A DNA stretch of 37,581 nt from Nostoc linckia FACHB-104 (GTDB lineage Bacteria; Cyanobacteriota; Cyanobacteriia; Cyanobacteriales; Nostocaceae), in contig NZ_JACJQJ010000080.1 in the NCBI RefSeq assembly GCF_014696615.1, forward strand, positions 1 to 37,581. The letters run 5' to 3'. Position 1 is the first letter of the stretch; each line of letters opens with the position of its first letter. Shown here one piece after another: positions 31,216-37,581 of the stretch. The notes beneath the pieces were generated by a model, which was not told where the DNA came from, did no database searches, and saw nothing but the letters and a program-made list of their open reading frames with translations. A program made the position numbers and the translations under genes.

Positions 31216-34085
31216 ATTAATTTACCTTTGATATCTGCCCATATAATGCATTTTAAATCTGGCAGCACTACATTAGCAGAACCAACTCGTTCAACAGGGC
31301 CGAGTCCTACAGCCCGCATTCCACCGGCTAAAGCAGCTTCCACACCTGCGGTTGCATCTTCAAAAACTACGCATTGTGCTGGCGGGAGTCCTAACAATTT
31401 GGCAGCAAAGAGAAATAAGTCTGGTGCTGGCTTGGGTTTTTCAACACTATAACCATCAGCGATCGCATCTACTTTATCAGCAATGCCCAATTTATCGACA
31501 ACGGTTTGGGCATTTTTGCTGGCGGAACCAATAGCGATTTTAATCCCCGCTTGTCGTAGTTCATCAAGAAGGGCGATCGCACCTGGTAATAAATCTGCGG
31601 GTGAAATATTCTCAATAGATTCCACATAATAGCGGTTCTTACGTGCCATCATCTCTTGAATTTGTTCTTCTGAATAGGGTCTATCACCAATAATCAGCAT
31701 CAGAGATTCTCGCCGCGAGACACCGCGCAATGCTTCGTTAGCCTGGCGATTAAAGGGTATACCTTCTTCATCTGCTAACCTTTGCCAAGCACGATAATGA
31801 TATTCTGCAGTATCTGTAAGAACACCATCTAAATCAAAAATTACTCCCCGAATATCCGGAGAATTGGATTCTTCCATAGTCCCTATTCCTGGCTGTAAAT
31901 CAAAATCGTGCCATTTACCACGCCAATGCAATTTGAATTTCAAACGCGTCCAACCTGGAGGTAAGTGGGGCTGGGCTACAGGGCCATTTTCCCGCATTTG
32001 GATGCCACCAAAGCCAAAAATTACCGCTTGCCAAACACCGCCAGCACTCGCGCCGTGAATTCCATCGTTAGTATTGCCCCGCACATCCTGCAAATCTACC
32101 ATTGCGGCTTGCATAAACCGTTCGTAAGCTACGTCTGATTTCCCTAAATCTGAGGCTAAGATGCCATGAATGGCTGGGCCGAGGGAAGAACCATAGGTAA
32201 TATCTGTACGAGGTGCGTAGTAGTCCCAGTTAATCTGCAATGTTTTTTGATTGTAGGGCGATTCCTCTGATTGCCGCATTAGATAAAGCAGCATTAAAAC
32301 ATCTGGTTGCTTAAGTACTTGCCGCTTATTTGCACCATCAATACCCAAGATAGCTTGCATGGAACGGGTGCGAGGTTCGTACTTACTCAAGTCGATATCT
32401 TCTAACTGGAAAAATCCCTCGTACTGTTCAATTAACCCCGTGTCTGGATAACTGAGAATCCAGATATTAGCGATGATATCTTCCCAGCGCGATCGCTGTT
32501 TCCTACTCAAATGCAATTGTTCTTCTAGTTCCTTGGCTTGTTCTGGGAAGTTGGCGCGTAGCCAATCATCGATGATAATTGCCTTTTCCAGATGCCATTG
32601 CACCATGCGGTTGGTGAAGGTATTGTTATGGACAAACTCGTGATATTCATCTGCACCGATAACGCCGCGAATCTCATAACGTTCGTATTTGGGGTTAAAT
32701 TCCACCCTGCTACCCCAGAATATCGCCGTATCTAAGACAATTTCTGCGCCACAGTCTCGCATCCACTCATCATCACCAGTGGCTTGCCAGTAGTACCAAA
32801 CAGCATAAACGATATCTGCACTTATATGAATTTCGCGATCGCGGCACCAAATCCGCACGTCTTCACCATAAGGATCGTTTGGTAACGCCCAGCGGGGTGT
32901 GACTTCATCGCCTGTATCTGCGCTTTCCCAGGCAAACATGGCCCCTTTATAACCATCATGGGCAGCTTTGCGTCGTGCGCCTTTTAAAGTATGGTAGCGG
33001 TAGCTGAGAAGGTTACGAGCAAGCTCTGGTTGTGTATATATAAAAAATGGCAGTATAAAAATTTCTGTATCCCAGAAAACATGACCGTGATAACCGAAAC
33101 CTGAAAGGGTTTTGGCGGGGATACTTACCTGATCATCATTTCGTCTGGCTGCAATTAAAAGCTGAAATAGGTTGTAGCGGACAGCAAAAGCGGCTGTAAT
33201 ATCGCCTTCAATCGCAATATCACTTTTTTCCCATAACTCATTCCATGCTTGTTCTTGGTCTTGGAGAAGGGTTGTATAGTTAGGAAGAACAGCTAATTTT
33301 TCCCGTGCAGCTTTGTATGGTGCTTCTACATCCCGTGAAGTAAAAACTGTGACAATTTTTTCTGCCGTTACTGTCTGATTTGCTGTCGCGGAGAATGATG
33401 CACTCAAGGTAGGATAACCAGGCGCACTGTTAACCTGTAAAGTTGTCTCAGCGCCAAAAATTTGCAACCGCGTCGCCATCCCAATATCAATACATGAGTT
33501 GCGAGTACGGCGATGTAACCACACACCTTGGTCAGTTTTACCTTGATCTAACCATTCCCAGTGATTAAAACCGGGGTTTTCAGGATAACCGTTAATGCTA
33601 GCTTGAATTTCAATTAAGCCATCAAAATCTAGGGGTGTGATTTGGCAGCGTTGCCCTAAGATATGCTCATCTGCCATACTAGCGAAACGTTCAAATTGCA
33701 GGTCTACTGTACTTCCTGTAGGACTGCGCCAACGTACAGAACGGCTAATTAGACCCCGACGCACATCAAGCTGACGTTCGTATTGTAATATTTCTCCTTG
33801 ATCCATACGGAAGCGATCGCCATTGATCGTCACTGCTAATGGTAGCCAATCAGGACAGTTAACTAGTTCTGTATAGACAACCGGAACCTCATCATAAACA
33901 CCGTGGATAAATGTAGCCGGTAATGCACGCATATACCCTTCTTCAAAGCTACCGCGTGTACCCAAATAACCATTACCGATTGTGAAAATGGTTTCTCTAG
34001 CATGTAACTGATCGGGGTTAAACTGGGTTTCAATTAAAATCCAGTCTTTATAAATAAAATCGTGATAATTACCTGTTATATCCAT
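31203..34085 (-). CDS. GH65 glycoside phosphorylase fused to beta-phosphoglucomutase
   Basis: A 960-residue two-enzyme fusion. Residues 1 to about 735 are a GH65 protein of the maltose/trehalose/kojibiose phosphorylase group: FTIGNGYLGTRGSFEEGY near 34, GHVFWDTEIFILPFF, the general acid Glu480 in GADEYHEFV, KQPDVLMLLYLM and HGASAGGVWQAVIFGFGG. From 746 a HAD beta-phosphoglucomutase follows, with Asp751 and Asp753 in FDLDGVLTD, the GSASKN motif, KPKPAPD and FEDATAGVEAA. GH65 phosphorylases release beta-glucose 1-phosphate, which the mutase turns into glucose 6-phosphate, so the fusion supports phosphorolysis rather than hydrolysis. The disaccharide cannot be told from sequence. It lies 139 bp downstream of the sucrose-synthase-like gene on the same strand. 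Confidence 0.93.
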   Translation of the reverse strand: MDITGNYHDFIYKDWILIETQFNPDQLHARETIFTIGNGYLGTRGSFEEGYMRALPATFIHGVYDEVPVVYTELVNCPDWLPLAVTINGDRFRMDQGEILQYERQLDVRRGLISRSVRWRSPTGSTVDLQFERFASMADEHILGQRCQITPLDFDGLIEIQASINGYPENPGFNHWEWLDQGKTDQGVWLHRRTRNSCIDIGMATRLQIFGAETTLQVNSAPGYPTLSASFSATANQTVTAEKIVTVFTSRDVEAPYKAAREKLAVLPNYTTLLQDQEQAWNELWEKSDIAIEGDITAAFAVRYNLFQLLIAARRNDDQVSIPAKTLSGFGYHGHVFWDTEIFILPFFIYTQPELARNLLSYRYHTLKGARRKAAHDGYKGAMFAWESADTGDEVTPRWALPNDPYGEDVRIWCRDREIHISADIVYAVWYYWQATGDDEWMRDCGAEIVLDTAIFWGSRVEFNPKYERYEIRGVIGADEYHEFVHNNTFTNRMVQWHLEKAIIIDDWLRANFPEQAKELEEQLHLSRKQRSRWEDIIANIWILSYPDTGLIEQYEGFFQLEDIDLSKYEPRTRSMQAILGIDGANKRQVLKQPDVLMLLYLMRQSEESPYNQKTLQINWDYYAPRTDITYGSSLGPAIHGILASDLGKSDVAYERFMQAAMVDLQDVRGNTNDGIHGASAGGVWQAVIFGFGGIQMRENGPVAQPHLPPGWTRLKFKLHWRGKWHDFDLQPGIGTMEESNSPDIRGVIFDLDGVLTDTAEYHYRAWQRLADEEGIPFNRQANEALRGVSRRESLMLIIGDRPYSEEQIQEMMARKNRYYVESIENISPADLLPGAIALLDELRQAGIKIAIGSASKNAQTVVDKLGIADKVDAIADGYSVEKPKPAPDLFLFAAKLLGLPPAQCVVFEDATAGVEAALAGGMRAVGLGPVERVGSANVVLPDLKCIIWADIKGKLIIRN

Positions 34086-34224
34086 CGTACATGTCTTGAA
34101 TTACATCAATTTGGCAGTTGGGGTTTGGGGTTTGTTAATGGCTAACAGAAATTTCTCCCCTGCTTCCTCTGCTTCCTCTGCACCCCTGCTTCTTCATCTC
34201 CCTCATCCCCCTCATCATCCTTAA
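34086..34224. other. spacer with pyrimidine-rich repeats between the sucrose-synthase-like and GH65 genes
   Basis: The minus-strand spacer carries CTTCCTCTG direct repeats (about 34162-34182 on the plus strand), the same unit as in MITE-like element 1, then CCCTCATCC-type repeats. No clear hairpin terminator is seen, so read-through from the upstream gene is possible. Confidence 0.5.
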
Positions 34225-36639
34225 CTATCGCCTTGTATGATTTTCTAAAATTTTATCTGCTCTTGGTTTATAAATTAGATGGAATAATGTTTCCATATAG
34301 CGAACCCTAGCTTCGGTGTTTTCTGGCGCGACAAAGTTCCAGAAACTATAAATTTTAGCTAGCAAAAGTAACTGATTGGTGTGTATATTCCAGTTATATT
34401 TACTGCGAACTCGTCTGATCATCCAATTGGAAGTTTCTTCCCAATTTTCAGAATTAGTATCACATTGATGGCAGAATTCTACAATTTTATTTGCTGACCC
34501 TTCTAAATCTGTAGGATTAAGCGTAAATTTATGTTCTCGTTCATCAATAATTTCTAAAGCACCGCCAAATTGTGTGGCGAAAGTTGGTAAACCAGAAATC
34601 ATTGCTTCTAAAATGCTTCTACCAAAAGCTTCAAAGCTGGCGAAATGGACATAAATTCCCTTTTTATCAGCTATGACTCGATAAGCTTCACTAATATCAC
34701 GTCCAGGTAGACGCATTCCCAACCACCGAATATGACCGTGCAGATTGTATTGGTTGATCATCTCATGCAGCTTCTGAATTTCTTCGGCTTCTTCTGTGTT
34801 AGAGGCTTCTGATGGATGCAATTTGCCTGTTAAGATAAATAAGTTGCAATGGTCTTGCAAAGCCTGACTTTTACCAAAGCATTCAGCCAAACCCGCCAGA
34901 TTTTTAATAGATATCATCGGCGCTAAAGTTAAAATTGGTCGCTTATCAGGGTTTTCTAAATGACCGAGAATTTGCTCATTTTCTTGATAAAAAAGTAATT
35001 CATTGAGATGTTGACGGAGATTCTCATCTCGTTTATCTACTTCGTTGTAGGGAAAGAAAATACTTTCGTTTACCCCTGGTGGAACAACGTTAAATTTAGG
35101 ACTGAATAAATCAATACCATCTATTACATGATACAGTTCTGGCATTGTGAAACATTTGTATGACTCATACTGTCCCATGCTTTCTGGCGTACCGACAATT
35201 TCTTGGTAGGAAGAGGTAACGATGAAGTCGGACGCATTCATGTTGATTAAATCAGCGCTATACTGCACTGAAAGATGGTATTGGTCTTCGAGATTTTGCC
35301 AATAAAGATTACTAAAAAGACGTTTCGGTTTTTCTAAAGAATGAGCAATATGGCAATGAGTAACTTTCAGCTTTTGCGATAGCAGAAAAGCCACTAAATT
35401 CCCATCTGTATAGTTACCTATTAAAAGATGTGGTTTACTACCTTGAAATTCAGATAATATTTCTTTTTCTACATCTTCGGCAAATGTTTCTAAATAGGGC
35501 CAAATTTCATATTTGGAAATCCAGTTATTTGTAACTTCGGGATTAAATTCTCGGAAAGGTACGCGCAGAATCCAAGCATTTTCTGTACCTTCAATTTTTT
35601 CTCGGCGGAGGTTACAAAATGTGCCTTCGCAGTTAGGAATTAGGCGAGTAAGAATAATTACCTGCGGCTTAACTCCTATCACATCAAGACCAGCCAGTTG
35701 AATTTCTTCCCACAGTTTATTTTCTAAGCTGCGTGCTTCTTCGAGGACATAAGCGACTTGACCGAGGGTTTCATCTCTACCTAAAGTACCTTCTTGACTC
35801 ACCCAGCCATGTACAGAAATGAGAACAACCCGAAATACAGCCGGAATCCTGGACACCAATGCTTCTAACATTGCAGGCTGTGGGTTTTCAATCAGTCTTT
35901 GGAATAGTTCTAGAGTTTCTCTCACTCGTGAGACAGTGTTACCCCAGCCCGGTTCAAAACCGAGTTCTTGCAAATCAACGCGAAATTTCTCGTAAGGTGC
36001 GTCAGGGTGTTGCTGGCTGAGAAATTTCATGACTTGCTGCATTTGTTGGGCTAGATGATTACCCGATTGAATGCGATCGTTAATTAGCAAGCCAATGCCA
36101 TCGTAATTGAGTCGATGTAGTACTTCAAAGAGTACATCTAAACAGTATTGAGGGTCTGTTAATACCTGACTACACAAATAACGGTTGAGGAAAGCTAGAC
36201 CTTGACCAATATTTCTTGGATCGCTAATAGTTGGAGAATTAGCATAAAAAGGGTGCAGATCTATATCTAAAATGTGAGGTTGGTAGCGATTTACTAGACG
36301 GTCTCTTACGCCTAGCAAATCCTGGGAAGTCATTAGCTCAAATTGAGTCAACTCAGCTGTTAATCGCCAAACTTCTTGACTAGCAATCCTCGGACGGACA
36401 ACAAACCATATACTGTCATCCTCCAAAATAATTTCATGACAATAATGAATTAATTGACCAATAGAGGAAGAATGATAAAAATATGTAGGTCGTTGGAATT
36501 GTTGGCAATAGTCAGCAAAAGCCTGTAATATCTCATTCCTGAGAAAGTAACGCTTACCTGTAGAACTCAGCGCAAGAATTAAGTGATGTAGCGCACTTTT
36601 ATCGTCACTATTTAAAGCAGCCTGAACTAGTTCATACAT
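34225..36639 (-). CDS. sucrose synthase-like GT4 glycosyltransferase, divergent active site
   Basis: An 804-residue protein of normal sucrose-synthase length and domain order: a regulatory N-terminal part (1-265), then two GT4 Rossmann domains. Clear family segments are ISVHGWVSQEGTLG near 275, IGNYTDGNLVAFLLSQKL, IAHSLEKPKR, DFIVTSSYQEIVGTPESMGQYESY, FNVVPPGVNESIFFPY and FEAFGRSILEAMISGLPTFAT with the E-x7-E pair intact. Canonical enzymes carry DTGGQ and ARLDRVKN at the nucleotide-sugar site. Here these read ETLGQ (Leu292) and APMISIKN (Pro574 and Ser577, Lys579 kept). Family enzymes interconvert sucrose plus NDP with NDP-glucose plus fructose; with these changes donor use or activity may differ. 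Anabaena has susA and susB; I cannot place this copy safely. Confidence 0.88.
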   Translation of the reverse strand: MYELVQAALNSDDKSALHHLILALSSTGKRYFLRNEILQAFADYCQQFQRPTYFYHSSSIGQLIHYCHEIILEDDSIWFVVRPRIASQEVWRLTAELTQFELMTSQDLLGVRDRLVNRYQPHILDIDLHPFYANSPTISDPRNIGQGLAFLNRYLCSQVLTDPQYCLDVLFEVLHRLNYDGIGLLINDRIQSGNHLAQQMQQVMKFLSQQHPDAPYEKFRVDLQELGFEPGWGNTVSRVRETLELFQRLIENPQPAMLEALVSRIPAVFRVVLISVHGWVSQEGTLGRDETLGQVAYVLEEARSLENKLWEEIQLAGLDVIGVKPQVIILTRLIPNCEGTFCNLRREKIEGTENAWILRVPFREFNPEVTNNWISKYEIWPYLETFAEDVEKEILSEFQGSKPHLLIGNYTDGNLVAFLLSQKLKVTHCHIAHSLEKPKRLFSNLYWQNLEDQYHLSVQYSADLINMNASDFIVTSSYQEIVGTPESMGQYESYKCFTMPELYHVIDGIDLFSPKFNVVPPGVNESIFFPYNEVDKRDENLRQHLNELLFYQENEQILGHLENPDKRPILTLAPMISIKNLAGLAECFGKSQALQDHCNLFILTGKLHPSEASNTEEAEEIQKLHEMINQYNLHGHIRWLGMRLPGRDISEAYRVIADKKGIYVHFASFEAFGRSILEAMISGLPTFATQFGGALEIIDEREHKFTLNPTDLEGSANKIVEFCHQCDTNSENWEETSNWMIRRVRSKYNWNIHTNQLLLLAKIYSFWNFVAPENTEARVRYMETLFHLIYKPRADKILENHTRR

Positions 36640-37417
36640 AGATGAATCCCAGAACTCTAATTAGGTCACGACCTCATTTATTTTTCCCTCAACAAAGATA
36701 GTTGTAACAACTGCTATTTAGAGGTGCATTTCCTTTCTAATATTAGTGAAAGATAATCCCTTGGGCTTCTAGCTGAGGGAGGAGATGTATAAATTTTCTT
36801 CAATAATCCAGATACGCTAATAGATAGTAATAAGATTTAATTCGCAGATATTACTTGCGTAGTTAGGTACAGGGAAAATCAAACAGGGAATATCAATTAG
36901 AGTATACCTAGCTTGGTAATAATCAAATATAAGTTCTATACAAAATTTAAGTAAGTGCGATTAAATGTAATTAAGTAAACTTTTGTAGGTAAAAAGCACA
37001 AAGGGTAAAGGTTTTGCTGCTTACCCTTTACCCTTCTTCATGTATTTTTGTTTAGCTATTAAAACTTTGGTGCTGATGCGTTACGCTATCGCTAATAGGG
37101 CAAACGCATCTAAATTCCTCATGATCACAACGAAGGTTAAGAACCAACGAAAAAATCAAGATTTCGCGTTTGATTATTTTTAAAGCTCCAAAGCGATCAC
37201 CTAAGTTCTTCGCAATAAGCAAGGGTTAATGACATTATTTTTAACTCTATTGAGAATAGACTTTACTTATTGACATGATGCGGCCGCCCTACTATCGCTA
37301 ACGCATCCTACGTAGATTTCAAAAATCAAATATGAGTCCTATAACCCTCTTCTGTCACTTTCCGAGTATTCTGAATAAAAGGATGAAAAGAAAAAACTCT
37401 GGAAGGTAAGCAGGGCA
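36640..37417. other. gene-free stretch upstream of the sucrose-synthase-like gene and the IS701-type element
   Basis: About 780 bp with no supported gene. It holds an 11-bp inverted repeat (37001-37011 with 37025-37035, AAGGGTAAAGG) and the larger imperfect inverted repeat noted at 37075-37307. Part of it near 36640-36720 must hold the start signals of the sucrose-synthase-like gene. I found no correctly spaced GTA-N8-TAC NtcA site. Confidence 0.5.
37075..37307. repeat. imperfect inverted repeat, possible small mobile element
   Basis: GATGCGTTACGCTATCGCTA followed by ATAGGGC at the left end resembles the complement of GCCCTACTATCGCTAACGCATC at the right end (37286-37307). GCGTTAGCGATAGC-type palindromes are widespread in Nostoc-like intergenic DNA, so this may be two independent repeat copies rather than one element. 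The right end adjoins a NotI-type GCGGCCGC. Confidence 0.4.
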
Positions 37418-37581
37418 ATGGATGTAGAATTACAAATCCTGAAACATTTAGCAAGAGATCCTCATCCAACAGTTGGCATCATAGATGAATATTGTGCAGA
37501 GTATAAAGACTTATTTAAAGAAGTAAGAAATTATGAGTGCTTCAAATATTTACACTTGGGAATCATCTCAACGATAAAAAG
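37418..37581 (+). CDS. IS701-family transposase, N-terminal fragment (runs off window)
   Basis: From ATG at 37418 an open frame of 54 codons reaches the window end: MDVELQILKHLARDPHPTVG, then IIDEYCAEYKDLFKEVRNYE and CFKYLHLGIISTIK. This matches the start of IS701-type transposases common in filamentous cyanobacteria. GGAAGG lies about 14 bases upstream. The left end of the element is probably within the preceding 80 bp, but I could not define its inverted repeat without the other end. Confidence 0.8.
   Translation, partial: MDVELQILKHLARDPHPTVGIIDEYCAEYKDLFKEVRNYECFKYLHLGIISTIK

Noticed and set aside
1-37581. tRNA, rRNA or known small RNA genes
   Set aside because: I looked in the intergenic stretches for T-arm sequences and CCA-end structures and saw none that would fold as tRNA; no rRNA-like sequence was noticed.

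Overview
The window reads as a chromosomal segment from a filamentous, hormogonium-forming cyanobacterium of the Nostoc/Anabaena type (Nostocales). The signs are many HIP1 octamers (GCGATCGC), heptanucleotide repeats between genes, a xisHI remnant, a complete hmp chemotaxis-like locus with hmpF beside it, tandem high-light-inducible (hli) genes, cruP, and IS fragments at both ends. All assignments come from reading motifs; no database search was run.

Layout. 1-196: 3' end of an ISL3-type insertion sequence. 245-822 (minus): intact xisI and a 5'-truncated xisH. 851-4106 (minus): an alpha/beta hydrolase and an exported prolyl oligopeptidase. 4304-16363 (minus): hmpE (CheA hybrid), hmpD (MCP), hmpC (CheW), hmpB (CheY) and hmpA (PATAN-receiver), transcribed in the order A to E. 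16923-18680 (plus): hmpF, divergent from hmpA. 18787-19776 (minus): tilS. 19913-20221 (minus): a small Cys-containing membrane protein. 20974-24093 (minus): a 1039-residue membrane protein with about seven ~100-residue repeats. 24624-25561 (plus): four tandem hli genes. 25651-27157 (minus): two paralogous multi-span membrane proteins. 27345-28889 (minus): cruP. 29343-31192 (plus): a lipoprotein flanked by two MITE-like elements, an adenosine-specific-kinase-family protein and a four-span membrane protein. 31203-36639 (minus): a divergent sucrose-synthase-like glycosyltransferase followed by a glycoside phosphorylase/beta-phosphoglucomutase fusion. 37418-end (plus): start of an IS701-family transposase.

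How the genes may work together. hmpA-F form one system that in Nostoc controls hormogonium development and type IV pilus motility. The region 20974-28889 looks like a photoprotection neighbourhood: the hli array and the large repeat protein diverge from a region with a perfect match to the HLR1 consensus bound by RpaB, and cruP lies nearby. The sucrose-synthase-like gene and the GH65 fusion may form a disaccharide operon feeding glucose 6-phosphate.

Most worth a second look: the seven-repeat membrane protein sharing an HLR1 region with hli; the sucrose-synthase-like enzyme with altered nucleotide-sugar residues beside a phosphorylase-mutase fusion; the HmpA receiver lacking its phosphoacceptor Asp; and the 144-147 bp in-frame repeat array in hmpE.
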